The position numbers and the translations under genes were made by a program. DNA of 64,000 nucleotides from Bradyrhizobium embrapense (GTDB taxonomy: Bacteria; Pseudomonadota; Alphaproteobacteria; Rhizobiales; Xanthobacteraceae): positions 1,303,949-1,367,948 of the forward strand of contig NZ_LFIP02000002.1 of NCBI RefSeq assembly GCF_001189235.2, written 5' to 3'. The notes under the pieces are model-generated. The model was not told where the DNA came from and made no database searches. It saw only the letters and a list, made by a program, of their open reading frames with translations. Shown here in pieces: positions 17,003 to 25,384 of this stretch (position 1 is the first letter of the stretch; the number at the start of each line of letters is the position of its first letter).

Positions 17003-17623
17003 ATGTCGATCTTCGCAAGCAAATCCGGTCTCGCCATCATCGCTGCAGTGCTCTGTCTCGGCGCCCAGCAGGCCAACGCTCAGGCCGGACCTGTGCGCTA
17101 TTGGACGCCGGGCTCGCTGTTCGGCTTCGGCGGCAGCCTGGCCGACGGCCAGAAGGCGGATACTTACGGAAACTTTCCGGGCTTTGACGCGGCCGCCGCG
17201 AAAGGCGGCGACTTCTCGTACCTGAACGGCCGTCCGGACGGCTGGTTCATCGGCGGCGAAGGCGGCCGCGCCGGCTGGAGCGCGCTTGGCCAATCGGCGG
17301 CATTCGGCTCGCTCGAATATCAGGGTGCGCAGGTCGGCTACAATTTCAAGGGTTTCGGCAACACACCCGTGACGTTCTTCGCCGGGTTCGACTCGTTGAA
17401 ATACAATCCTCCCGGCGCCGGCGGCCCGCTGGCGCCGTTCAGCGGCAATCCCGGCGTCAACGCCGGGTATAGCGCACGTGCGGGCGTCGAGTTCCGCCCG
17501 ACCTCAAACGTTACCCTGTCGTTCGGAGCCGGTTTAACCCAGCAAGGGGCGGAACGCATGGACAGCGATATCCATTCACAGCTGCTGCCCGGCCAGTCTC
17601 CGGTTCTGTTCGGCGGCCGCTAG
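17003..17623 (+). CDS. Small outer-membrane beta-barrel-like protein
   Basis: A 206-residue exported protein. The signal peptide SGLAIIAAVLCLGAQQ has cleavage near ANA-Q. The mature part is rich in Gly, Phe, Tyr and Ala with alternating strand-like stretches (QGAQVGYNFKGFGNTPVTFF, AGYSARAGVEFRPTSNVTLS), as in small 8-stranded porin-like barrels. ATG 17003 starts the signal peptide; a GTG at 16988 is an alternative. It is divergent from the EF-Tu paralogue and convergent with the second TonB receptor. I know of no specific function. It probably sits in the outer membrane and could take part in the same uptake programme as the neighbouring receptors, but that is only context. Confidence 0.65.
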   Translation: MSIFASKSGLAIIAAVLCLGAQQANAQAGPVRYWTPGSLFGFGGSLADGQKADTYGNFPGFDAAAAKGGDFSYLNGRPDGWFIGGEGGRAGWSALGQSAAFGSLEYQGAQVGYNFKGFGNTPVTFFAGFDSLKYNPPGAGGPLAPFSGNPGVNAGYSARAGVEFRPTSNVTLSFGAGLTQQGAERMDSDIHSQLLPGQSPVLFGGR

Positions 17624-17652
17624 CGCGACACGAATAGAGCGCGTCAGCGCAA

Positions 17653-17670
17653 GACCGCAGTGTTGCGGTC
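17653..17670. terminator. Hairpin between convergent OMP and TonB receptor genes
   Basis: A 7-base stem, gaccgca (17653-17659) and tgcggtc (17664-17670), with a 4-base loop lies 30 bases after the outer-membrane protein stop and before the convergent receptor stop. There is no T-run, so it is a weak or factor-dependent terminator at best. Confidence 0.35.
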
Positions 17671-17743
17671 CTGATCCAACCAGAACTTCAACCAGAACCA
17701 AGAAGGACGAGATCAAGACGGCGCTGCGCTCCCACAGGACTTC

Positions 17744-20293
17744 CTAGAACTTCGCCCTGATACCGGCGTACGCGGCGAGCGGCATGCCGGGCACGAAGGC
17801 GCGGGGATCGCTCAGCTGCGCCATCAGGTTGGGGCCGCCCCCGGCGCTGGCAAAGCCGCCGGTCTGGTAGAACGCGCCGCTCAGATAATAGTGCTGGTTG
17901 AACACATTGTTGATCAGCCCGAACACCTCGATGCTCGGCGTGATCTGATACGAGGTGTGCAGATTGACGACCGAGTAGGCCGGCACCTTCGGGCTCTGGT
18001 TGGTATAGTCATGGATCAGCCACTGGCTGCCGACGACGTTGAGGTCGGCGCCGACCTTCCAGGCATCGGTCACGTTGTAGTCGACGCCGGCCTTGAAGCG
18101 GTGCGCGGGAATGCCGGGGATGTGGTCACCCGGCTTGACGTTGACGAATTGCACGCCGCCGTCGCTGGTCAGCGCATTCGGATTGTTCGGCGATGACAGC
18201 GTGATCGCGCTTTGATAGGTCGCGTTGACATAGGTGTAGTTGGCGTAGGCGTTCCAGCGGTCGAGGCGATAGTCGAGCTTGGCCTCGATGCCCTGGCGCA
18301 AGGTCTGTCCGGCGTTCTGGAAGTATCCGAAATTGTTGACGCCGAGCGGGCTTGCCACCTGGATGATGTCGTCGTCGGACAGGGTGCGGAACGCGCCGAG
18401 CCCCCAGCTCAGCACGCCCGTCTTGGCATCACGGCCCCAGCTGCCGCGAAGGCCGGCTTCGACGGTGTGCGATACCACCTGCTTGAGCGGCGGGTCGGCC
18501 ACCAGGAAGGTGTCGATCATGCAGGGATGGTTGGGATCGGAGCAGCCGAGCTCGAGCGGCGTCGGCGCGCGGTTGGCTTCCGAATAGCCGGCATAGGCGG
18601 TGAGGCTCGGGGTGATCTTGTAAGTGCCGCCGATCACCGGATTGAATCGCTGGAAGCGGTTGCTGCTGTTGAGCAGGTCATTGGTCCCCGTCTGGTCGTG
18701 CAAATCGATCTGGGCGTAGTTGAATCGCCCACCGGCTGTTACCGAGAACCTGTTCGTCACGTCGAACGTGTCGGTGAGGTAGACGCCGGTGTAGGTGTTG
18801 GTGGCGCGCAGGTCGACCGGACTGAGGCCGGCGTCTGGTTGATTGATGAAGACCCCGGTGCCGGACACGAACAGGTTGTTCGGGTCGACTGTTCCGAGCT
18901 CGCTGGTCGCCGTAAACTTGGTGTTGCCGTGGTCGACGCTGACGCCCATCACGACGTGGTTGTCGAGCCCGAACAGCTTGTCCGAATTCGTCAGCTGTGC
19001 GGTGCCGCCGAAGCTGTTGGTCGCGGCCCGGTTGCGATCGATTTCGCCAAGGAAAGCGTTACCCAGCGTGTTCGGGGTCGCGGGACCGTCCGCCGGACCG
19101 AAAACCGGAAGGCCGTCGCCGATGCACAAGGTGGTGGGATCGTCGCAGGGCGCAACGTCGGTGCCGTTGCCGTCGACATGAGTCTGCCGGAAGCCGCGGA
19201 AATAGGCGTTGCCCTGGAACGACCAGGTGTCCGAGAAATTATGGCTCAGCGTGGCGTTGACGAAGGCAAGCTGCAGCAGCGTCGACTGCGGCCAGGTGTA
19301 GACGCTCGACCAGCGCTGGTTGAGCATCTCGACCGGCGTTGCGGCGACGTTGCCGAGCAGGTTGCTGGCGCCGGTGAAATTGACGTGGAATTCGGTGTCG
19401 TCGTTGCGCGCGCCGACGTCGACATACATGCGGTTGACGTGCGAGGAATTGGCGTAGTCGCGCCAGCCGCGATCATAGGCGGATTCGAATGCGGCATAGG
19501 CCGAGATATTGTCTCGCTGGCCGCCGGCTTGCACGCTGCCCTGCACGCGCCCGTAGGAGCCGCCGAACAGTTCGGCCTCGGAGCCCTGATAAGTGAAGCC
19601 GTTCTTCATCTGGATGCTGAGCGCGCCGCCGATCGCGTTGAGGCCAAATACGGGGTTGTTGGGCACCAGCGACACCCGGTCGATGGCCTTTTCGGGAATG
19701 AAATCCCAGTTGACCACGTCGCCCCAGGATTCGTTGATGCGCACGCCGTTCTGATAGACCGCAATGCCCTGCGGCGTTCCCTGCACCGGCGAGGCAGTGA
19801 AGCCGCGGTAGTCGAGATTGCGCTGGAACGGGTTGCCGGTCTGGTCGGTCAGCGCGACGCCGGGCAGCTTGCGATTCACCGAGTCGAGAAAGTTCGTCGA
19901 ATCGTTGCGGCTGAAATCGGCCGAGGTCAGCACCTCGGTATTGGACGGGATCTTGTCACGGTCGAGCAGGCTCGAATCGCGCTCGGAGGGGCCCGGGACC
20001 CCGGCGCCGCCCTCCGGCGCCGCGGCCGTTTGCACGGGCGCGGCCCGTGTTCGGGCGGTTCGTGAGGTTCGCGCCACCGGCCGAGACGCGGGCTTGATGC
20101 TGCGCGTACCCGACAGCGGCGAGGGGGCAATCACGGTGACCGGCGGTAATTCGGTCGTCGGGGTGGAGGTCTGGGCTTGCACCATCGTCAGCGGCGATGC
20201 GGCTCCGATGGCGGTGAGCACGGCCGCAGCGCCGCGCGTCGTGACCGAACCAGACAAAAACCGTGTTGCCGCACGCAACAACGTACCAGCCAT
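17744..20293 (-). CDS. TonB-dependent outer-membrane receptor
   Basis: An 849-residue receptor. The signal region ends MVQAQ, a TonB-box-like LPPVTVIAP follows, then an Arg/Ser/Ala/Pro-rich linker. The plug has SADFSRNDSTNFLDSVNRKL, DYRGFTASPVQGTPQGIAVY and LNAIGGALSIQMKNGF, and the barrel ends AYAGIRAKF. Overall it resembles receptors of the FecA/iron-siderophore type. ATG 20293 has GGGTGGG upstream; a GTG at 20302 is an alternative. It runs toward the small outer-membrane gene. Together with the receptor at 12448 it brackets the EF-Tu paralogue. No partner ABC transporter or TonB/ExbBD genes are nearby, so the ligand is unknown. Confidence 0.9.
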   Translation of the reverse strand: MAGTLLRAATRFLSGSVTTRGAAAVLTAIGAASPLTMVQAQTSTPTTELPPVTVIAPSPLSGTRSIKPASRPVARTSRTARTRAAPVQTAAAPEGGAGVPGPSERDSSLLDRDKIPSNTEVLTSADFSRNDSTNFLDSVNRKLPGVALTDQTGNPFQRNLDYRGFTASPVQGTPQGIAVYQNGVRINESWGDVVNWDFIPEKAIDRVSLVPNNPVFGLNAIGGALSIQMKNGFTYQGSEAELFGGSYGRVQGSVQAGGQRDNISAYAAFESAYDRGWRDYANSSHVNRMYVDVGARNDDTEFHVNFTGASNLLGNVAATPVEMLNQRWSSVYTWPQSTLLQLAFVNATLSHNFSDTWSFQGNAYFRGFRQTHVDGNGTDVAPCDDPTTLCIGDGLPVFGPADGPATPNTLGNAFLGEIDRNRAATNSFGGTAQLTNSDKLFGLDNHVVMGVSVDHGNTKFTATSELGTVDPNNLFVSGTGVFINQPDAGLSPVDLRATNTYTGVYLTDTFDVTNRFSVTAGGRFNYAQIDLHDQTGTNDLLNSSNRFQRFNPVIGGTYKITPSLTAYAGYSEANRAPTPLELGCSDPNHPCMIDTFLVADPPLKQVVSHTVEAGLRGSWGRDAKTGVLSWGLGAFRTLSDDDIIQVASPLGVNNFGYFQNAGQTLRQGIEAKLDYRLDRWNAYANYTYVNATYQSAITLSSPNNPNALTSDGGVQFVNVKPGDHIPGIPAHRFKAGVDYNVTDAWKVGADLNVVGSQWLIHDYTNQSPKVPAYSVVNLHTSYQITPSIEVFGLINNVFNQHYYLSGAFYQTGGFASAGGGPNLMAQLSDPRAFVPGMPLAAYAGIRAKF

Positions 20294-20363
20294 AACGCCC
20301 ACCCTGTTGTCCCGGTTCGGCTTTTATCCCCGACGAACCTTGGTCCCGAGACTGGGGGAGCGC

Positions 20364-20437
20364 GTTTGCTTTGGCAAACAAGATGTGTCCCGGAGGGGCG
20401 GGATTCTTTTCCATCCATAATCGGGAAAATTCCCGAT
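20364..20437. promoter_or_regulatory. Two inverted repeats upstream of the second TonB receptor
   Basis: gtttgc/gcaaac (20364-20369 and 20374-20379) and atcgggaa/ttcccgat (20420-20427 and 20430-20437) are perfect dyads 71-144 bases upstream of the receptor ATG. Either could be an operator of a metal or siderophore regulator. The first resembles no consensus I can name with confidence. Confidence 0.4.
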
Positions 20438-20532
20438 GCCGGTCGACGGACCCGCCAACCGGCTGCGCGACAGCGATTCTCGCCAATTTATGCCCAAGAG
20501 ACAGGCATCCCGCCGCCTGGGCAGCGAGTTGG

Positions 20533-21207
20533 TCAGTCCTTGAACTCGCAGCCGAGGCGGTGCAGGGCCTCATCGACCCAACGGCGGTCGCTGGTACCGG
20601 CGAGGATCTGCTGGATGGCTTTTTCCTCGCTCGCCTTCTTGGCCTCGGTCAGCTTGCAGATCGCCTCGGCATCGTCATGGGGCACGCAAAGCACGCCGTC
20701 GTCGTCGGCCACGATGAGATCGCCGGGCTCGACGATCATGCCGTCGATCGAGATGGCGCAATTGATCTCGCCCGGGCCGTCCTTGTAGGGCCCGCGATGG
20801 GCGACGCCGGCGGCGAACACCGGGAACGATCCGGCGCGGATCGCGCCCGCATCGCGGATCGAGCCGTCGATGACAAAACCCGCGACGCCCTTCTTTTCGG
20901 CCAGGGTCGACATGATCTCGCCGATGATGGCATTGACCAGGACGCCGCCGGCATCGACCACGATGACGTCGCCCGGCTGGGCGAGGTCGATCGCCTTGTG
21001 CACCATCAGATTGTCGCCGGGGCGGGTCTTCACCGTCAGCGCCGGACCGCCCAGCCAGCCGCCCTTATGCATCGGCCGCAGCCGGTTGGTGCCGGCGATC
21101 CGCGACATCGAATCGCTGATATTGGCGACCGGCAGCGTGCGGTAGCGCGCGACGAGGTCGGACGAGACTTTCCGCTTCGCCTTGTGAATAGCAAATCCTA
21201 TGGCCAT
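20533..21207 (-). CDS. RraA-like / 4-hydroxy-4-methyl-2-oxoglutarate aldolase (LigK/GalC type)
   Basis: A 224-residue cytosolic protein of the RraA fold. The pattern PVANISDSM near the N-terminus, GDVIVVDAGG, GFVIDGSIRDAGAI (the G-x-x-R-D substrate and metal loop) and GDLIVADDDGVLCVP are characteristic. LigK-type enzymes cleave 4-carboxy-4-hydroxy-2-oxoadipate to pyruvate and oxaloacetate at the end of the protocatechuate 4,5-cleavage and gallate routes. The adjacent LigJ-like hydratase, which makes exactly that substrate, supports aldolase over RNase E inhibitor. It starts 33 bases after the LigJ stop, with CGGAGA upstream, and is last of three cotranscribed genes. Confidence 0.85.
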   Translation of the reverse strand: MAIGFAIHKAKRKVSSDLVARYRTLPVANISDSMSRIAGTNRLRPMHKGGWLGGPALTVKTRPGDNLMVHKAIDLAQPGDVIVVDAGGVLVNAIIGEIMSTLAEKKGVAGFVIDGSIRDAGAIRAGSFPVFAAGVAHRGPYKDGPGEINCAISIDGMIVEPGDLIVADDDGVLCVPHDDAEAICKLTEAKKASEEKAIQQILAGTSDRRWVDEALHRLGCEFKD

Positions 21208-21240
21208 CGGTTTTCTCCGGTGTGTTGGCGGCGCGATCGC

Positions 21241-22266
21241 TCAATGCGCGCGGCGGTCGAGATGGGCGTTGAGGCGAGGATAGACGCGGCGGGCATTGCC
21301 TTCGAAGATCTTGGCCTTGTCCTCCGTGCTCAGCGGCAGCGCATCGATGTAGCGGCGGGTGTCGTCGAAGTGATGACCCGTTTCAGGGTCGATGCCGCGG
21401 ACCGCACCGACCATCTCGGAGGCGAACAGGATGTTCTCGACCGGGATCACCCGGGTCAACAGCTCGATGCCGGGGAGATGATAGACGCAGGTGTCGAAGA
21501 ATACGTTCTTCAACAGATGCTCCGACAGCGGTGGCAGCTTCATATCCTGTGCGAGGCCGCGGTAGCGGCCCCAGTGATAGGGCACCGCGCCGCCGCCATG
21601 CGGGATGATGAAGCGCAGGGTCGGGAAGCGCTTGAACAGGTCCGAGGTCAGGAACTGCATGAAGGCCGTGGTGTCGCCGTTGAGGTAATGCGCGCCGGTG
21701 CCGTGGAAGCACGGATTGCAGGACGACGAGACATGGACCATCGCCGGCACGTCGAGCTCGACCATTTTCTCATACAGCGGATACCACCATTCGTCTGATA
21801 GCGGCGGATCGCACCAATAACCGCCGGCGGGATCGGGATTGAGGTTGCAGCCGACGAAGCCGAGCTGCGTCACGCAACGCTCCAGCTCCTCGATGCAGTT
21901 TTTGGGCTGCACCCCGGGGCTCTGCGGCAGCTGGCACACGGGCACGAAATTCTGCGGAAACAGCGTGCAGACCCGGTGCACCAGGTCGTTGCAGATCGTG
22001 GTCCATTCCCGGCTGGTCGCTTCCTTGCCGACATGGTGCGCCATACCGGCGGCGCGCGGCGAGAAGATGGTGACGTCGGTGCCGCGCTCCTTCTGCAGGC
22101 GGAGCTGCGCGCCCTCGACGCTGGTGCGGATCTCGTCGTCGGTAATGCCGAGATTGGTGGTGAGCGGCCGGCGCGATCTGTCTGCGAGGCCGGCGAGCTG
22201 CTTGTCGCGGAAGATCTGCAGCTTGGCCGGCTCGGTGGTGTAGTGGCCGTGACAGTCGATGATCAT
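21241..22266 (-). CDS. ligJ: 4-oxalomesaconate hydratase-like amidohydrolase (LigJ type)
   Basis: A 341-residue TIM-barrel protein of the amidohydrolase-2 family. HxH (DCHGHY, residues 4-9) at the end of strand 1, a His in AMVHVSSS, IIPHGGGAVPYHWGRYRGLA, and Glu in ASEMVGAV where hydrolytic amidohydrolases have Asp, as expected for LigJ hydratases. LigJ hydrates 4-oxalomesaconate to 4-carboxy-4-hydroxy-2-oxoadipate, the substrate of the aldolase encoded next. The operon order is MFS carrier, ligJ, aldolase, with 33-34 base gaps. No ring-cleavage dioxygenase, LigC or LigI is present here. A decarboxylase of the same superfamily is the alternative, but the pairing argues for LigJ. Confidence 0.82.
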   Translation of the reverse strand: MIIDCHGHYTTEPAKLQIFRDKQLAGLADRSRRPLTTNLGITDDEIRTSVEGAQLRLQKERGTDVTIFSPRAAGMAHHVGKEATSREWTTICNDLVHRVCTLFPQNFVPVCQLPQSPGVQPKNCIEELERCVTQLGFVGCNLNPDPAGGYWCDPPLSDEWWYPLYEKMVELDVPAMVHVSSSCNPCFHGTGAHYLNGDTTAFMQFLTSDLFKRFPTLRFIIPHGGGAVPYHWGRYRGLAQDMKLPPLSEHLLKNVFFDTCVYHLPGIELLTRVIPVENILFASEMVGAVRGIDPETGHHFDDTRRYIDALPLSTEDKAKIFEGNARRVYPRLNAHLDRRAH

Positions 22267-22300
22267 GGTTGCGTCCTTGTTGTTCCCCTTGGCAGGGTTG

Positions 22301-23629
22301 TCAGTGTGCGACGGATGACGGGATCGCGCCCGAAAGTTCCGTCTCGCGCGGTTTGACGCGCATGGTGGCGGCGATGGCGGAGGCGACGAACAGGAAGCCG
22401 GCGATGCCGACCAGCGCCCAGGAGAAGCTTCCGGTGGAGTCCTTGATCAGGCCGATGCACCACGGGCCGATCAGTCCGCCGAACTGGGCCAGCGTGTTGA
22501 CCATGGCGATCGCGGCGGCGCCGGCCGCCCCGGTCAGCAGCGAGGCGTTGATGCTCCAGAACAGCGGATTGCCGGCGTTCAGGCTGAAGCCGACGATGCA
22601 TAGGAACATGAAGGCCAGCACCGGGCTCGCGACATAGGCGCTGCCGAGCATGGCAACCGCGGCAAGCAGATAGACGGCCGCAAGATGAAACTTGCGATCA
22701 CCCGTCTTGTCCGAACTGCGGCTGACCACGATGGTGCCGACCACGCCGAGCAGCGGCGGGATCGCCGACAGGAAGCCGACCTCGATGTTGCTGAGATCGC
22801 CCATGCCCTTGATGATCTGCGGCAACCACAGCAAGAGGCCGTAGATGCCGACCAGCGCGCAGCCGAACAGCGCCGCCAGCAGCCAGACGCGGATATCGAG
22901 CACGCATTCGATCAACCTGTGCTGCCCTTGTTGTTCGATCTCGGCCCGCTCGGCGGCGAGCTCGCCTTCCAACCAGATGGCCTGCTCTTTGGTGAGCCAG
23001 TTCGCCTTGGCGGGACTGTCGGTCAGATAACAGAGCGTGAACAGGCCGAGCAGAATGGTCGGCACGCCCTCGGCGATGAACATCCATTGCCAGCCATGCA
23101 AGCCGGCCGCGCCGTCCAACCAGGTCATGATGCTGGTCGAGATCGGCCCGCCCAAGACGGCAGAGAACGAACCCGCGATGATGTAGCCGGCAACCGCGCG
23201 GGCGCGGTAGCGCGAGGGGAACCAGTAGGTGAGGTAAAGCACCACGCCCGGCATGAAGCCGGCCTCGGCGACGCCGAGGCCGAACCGCATCACGTAGAGG
23301 CTGAGCGGATTCCAGACGAAGGCGGTGAGCGTGGCGACGAGGCCCCAGGTGATCAGGATGCGCGCCAGCCAGATCCGCGCTCCGAGCCAGTGCAGCATCA
23401 GATTGCTCGGCACCTCGAGCACCATGTAGCCGAGGAAGAAGATGCTGGCGGCAAAGCCGAAGATTGCGGGGCTGAGGCCGAGGTCCCTGTTCATGGTCAG
23501 CCCGGCGTAGCCGAGGTTGATGCGGTCGAGATAGTTGAAGAACATCATGACGAAGAGGATCGGGATCAGTCGCCAATAGACCCGGCGGATGGTTTGCTGT
23601 TCGAGTTCGCTGACGGACGCCTGGTCCAT
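22301..23629 (-). CDS. MFS transporter of the anion:cation symporter family
   Basis: A 442-residue, 12-helix inner-membrane carrier. RLIPILFVMMFFNYLDRINL in helix 1 is the ACS-family signature (tartrate, phthalate, 4-hydroxyphenylacetate and similar acids); R-Y-R-A-R-A-V in the 4-5 loop region and a long central loop rich in Glu and Arg follow. The first in-frame codon lies 427 codons upstream; ATG 23629 is used because GGGAGGAA precedes it and helix 1 begins soon after. It is first gene of the MFS-ligJ-aldolase operon and divergent from a LysR gene 201 bases away. It probably imports the aromatic or carboxylic acid degraded by that pathway. Confidence 0.87.
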   Translation of the reverse strand: MDQASVSELEQQTIRRVYWRLIPILFVMMFFNYLDRINLGYAGLTMNRDLGLSPAIFGFAASIFFLGYMVLEVPSNLMLHWLGARIWLARILITWGLVATLTAFVWNPLSLYVMRFGLGVAEAGFMPGVVLYLTYWFPSRYRARAVAGYIIAGSFSAVLGGPISTSIMTWLDGAAGLHGWQWMFIAEGVPTILLGLFTLCYLTDSPAKANWLTKEQAIWLEGELAAERAEIEQQGQHRLIECVLDIRVWLLAALFGCALVGIYGLLLWLPQIIKGMGDLSNIEVGFLSAIPPLLGVVGTIVVSRSSDKTGDRKFHLAAVYLLAAVAMLGSAYVASPVLAFMFLCIVGFSLNAGNPLFWSINASLLTGAAGAAAIAMVNTLAQFGGLIGPWCIGLIKDSTGSFSWALVGIAGFLFVASAIAATMRVKPRETELSGAIPSSVAH

Positions 23630-23830
23630 TGGATTCCTCCCTTGCTTGTTGTTATCGCGCCTGTGATCCGAACCGGGCGGAGCGCCTGTTATTCGCGGCG
23701 ATTTCGCATGGCTGACCGGCTGCGCGTGTTGCCCCTTGGAGCATCGGCGTTTTGCCGCCAGGATCGGGAAACGGCCGTGGGAGGTCAAATACCGCTTTGA
23801 CCCGCCACTTATAGGGAAACGGAATAAGCG

Positions 23831-24766
23831 ATGGATTACAGGCAGCTTCGCTACTTCATCGCGGTGGCCGAAGAGCTCAGCTTCAGCCGCGCCGCCAAGC
23901 GGCTGCATGTCAGCCAGCCGCCGCTGAGCACCCAGATCAAGGCGATGGAGGAGGAGCTCGGCACAAGGCTGTTGTCGCGGACGCGGCGCGCGGTCGAGCT
24001 CACCCAGGCCGGCCAGTTGCTGCTTGAGCACGCACGGCGTGCCGTCAGCGAGCTCGATCTTGCGTCGGAGACGGTGCGCCGCGCCGCGCGCGGGGAGGCC
24101 GGCGCCGTTCGTGTCGGCTTTACCGACTCGGTGCCGATGCTCGACATGTTCGCCGAACTGTTCCGCAGCTTTCGCGGCAGCTATCCGCGGGTGAAGATCG
24201 AGCTCAGGCACATGTCGACGGCCAAGCAGCTGCAGGCGCTGGCCGACGCTGAGCTCGACGTCGCGATCATGCGGCCGCCGCTGGACTTCCGGCCCGCAGC
24301 TGACTTGCAAGTTCATGTCGTCTGGCGCGACCGCTTGATGGTGTTCTTTCCGATCGATCATCCGTTGGCTGCGGTACCCGGCAAGCTCGGCGTCGCGGAC
24401 CTTGCCGAGTACGAATTCGTCGGCATGGCCGAGAGCGGCTGCGGCGTCGGCGACCAGGCCGCGATGCTGTGCCGGCGCGCCGGCTTCGCGCCGCGGATCG
24501 CGCAGGAGGCGCATGAGCTGCGCACGGTGCTCAGCCTCGTCGCGGCCGGGATCGGACTCTCGATCCTGCCGTCGTGCTACCAGCAGGCCGGCGTCATGAA
24601 CGTCGTCGCCAAAGCGCTGGACACGCCGGATGCGGAGAGCCGCATGCTGGTGGCGATGCGCTCGAACGCCTCGCTCCTGCCGCGCCGGTTCGTCGATTGC
24701 GCGCTGCAGGCGGCGTCGCGCAGCGCACCGCCGCTCGTCTCCGAGGTCGCCGCGGCCGGCCGCTGA
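23831..24766 (+). CDS. LysR-family transcriptional regulator
   Basis: A 311-residue LTTR: MDYRQLRYFIAVAEELSFSR leads into the HTH AAKRLHVSQPPLSTQIKAME, then TRLLSRTRRAVELT. The effector domain includes VRVGFTDSVPMLDMF and a late GIGLSILPS. This BenM/CatR-like branch senses aromatic acids or their ring-cleavage products. It is divergent from the MFS-ligJ-aldolase operon, which it very likely controls. The start is well fixed by the conserved N-terminus. Confidence 0.9.
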   Translation: MDYRQLRYFIAVAEELSFSRAAKRLHVSQPPLSTQIKAMEEELGTRLLSRTRRAVELTQAGQLLLEHARRAVSELDLASETVRRAARGEAGAVRVGFTDSVPMLDMFAELFRSFRGSYPRVKIELRHMSTAKQLQALADAELDVAIMRPPLDFRPAADLQVHVVWRDRLMVFFPIDHPLAAVPGKLGVADLAEYEFVGMAESGCGVGDQAAMLCRRAGFAPRIAQEAHELRTVLSLVAAGIGLSILPSCYQQAGVMNVVAKALDTPDAESRMLVAMRSNASLLPRRFVDCALQAASRSAPPLVSEVAAAGR

Positions 24767-25023
24767 TCGAGCTGTGTGAAAGGCGAAAGCTCGCGCTTGA
24801 GGTGGCGGCGTGAGGGGGCCGCGCGTGGCACGCGACAGTCCGCATACCCCATACTTTCGTCGCCAGTAGTCTCCCGGAATGCAGTCTGGCGTCGCTCTTG
24901 CATAGCTCAATGCAAGGTGCTGGGGCGCCGATTCGTCGTGTTTTCGCCCGGAACGGCCGTGTTGCCGGCGAACAGGAGGTGATGTGCGCCCATAGCTGGA
25001 TCGACATTGACGGAGACGACGAC

Positions 25024-25374
25024 ATGCACGTCATCACACGTGCGGTACTGCTGCTTGCGGCGATGTCGCTGACATCGCCGACCCTGGCGCGCGACGACGG
25101 CCGCTACGCCAATTCACCCCTGAAACCCTGGTTCGAAAGCCTGCACAGCGGCTACGGACAATGCTGTTCGGATGCCGACGGATATGTGGTCGCCGACCCC
25201 GACTGGGAGTCGGATCATGGCCATTATCGCGTGCACATCGACGACGAATGGGTGGTTGTGCCGAGCGAGGCCGTGATCACCGAGCCGAACAAGATCGGCC
25301 GAACCATGGTGTGGAAGCACTATATCGACGGCCACCCGCGGGTGCGCTGCTTCATGCCGGGCAGCATGACCTGA
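25024..25374 (+). CDS. Small exported protein of unknown function
   Basis: A 116-residue protein with a Sec signal MHVITRAVLLLAAMSLTS and cleavage after LAR or ALA. The mature part has a Cys pair (GQCCSD) and a third Cys near the C-terminus (VRCFMPG), suggesting a disulfide, plus a Trp-rich segment DEWVVVPSEAVITEPN. I recall similar proteins in many Bradyrhizobium genomes, without known function. The start is uncertain: ATG 25024 opens the signal peptide but has only GGAG 8-11 bases upstream, while a perfect 16S-complementary AGGAGGTGAT lies at 24974-24983, overlapping an in-frame ATG at 24982 that would add 14 acidic residues. Confidence 0.65.
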   Translation: MHVITRAVLLLAAMSLTSPTLARDDGRYANSPLKPWFESLHSGYGQCCSDADGYVVADPDWESDHGHYRVHIDDEWVVVPSEAVITEPNKIGRTMVWKHYIDGHPRVRCFMPGSMT

Positions 25375-25384
25375 GGCCGCAATC

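Noticed and set aside
18212..20065. 617-codon open frame antisense to the second TonB receptor
   Set aside because: It is the complement of a clear receptor gene with signal peptide, plug and barrel motifs. High GC content with strong third-position bias makes long antisense frames common, and its composition (His, Asp, Arg, Gly-rich) is typical of a shadow.
20533..21207. RNase E inhibitor RraA as the function of the RraA-fold protein
   Set aside because: Cotranscription with a LigJ-type hydratase and an acid carrier, and the GSIRDAG loop, fit the aldolase branch better.
22301..24910. 869-codon reading of the MFS gene
   Set aside because: The first 427 codons are antisense to the LysR gene; ATG 23629 with GGGAGGAA starts the true carrier.
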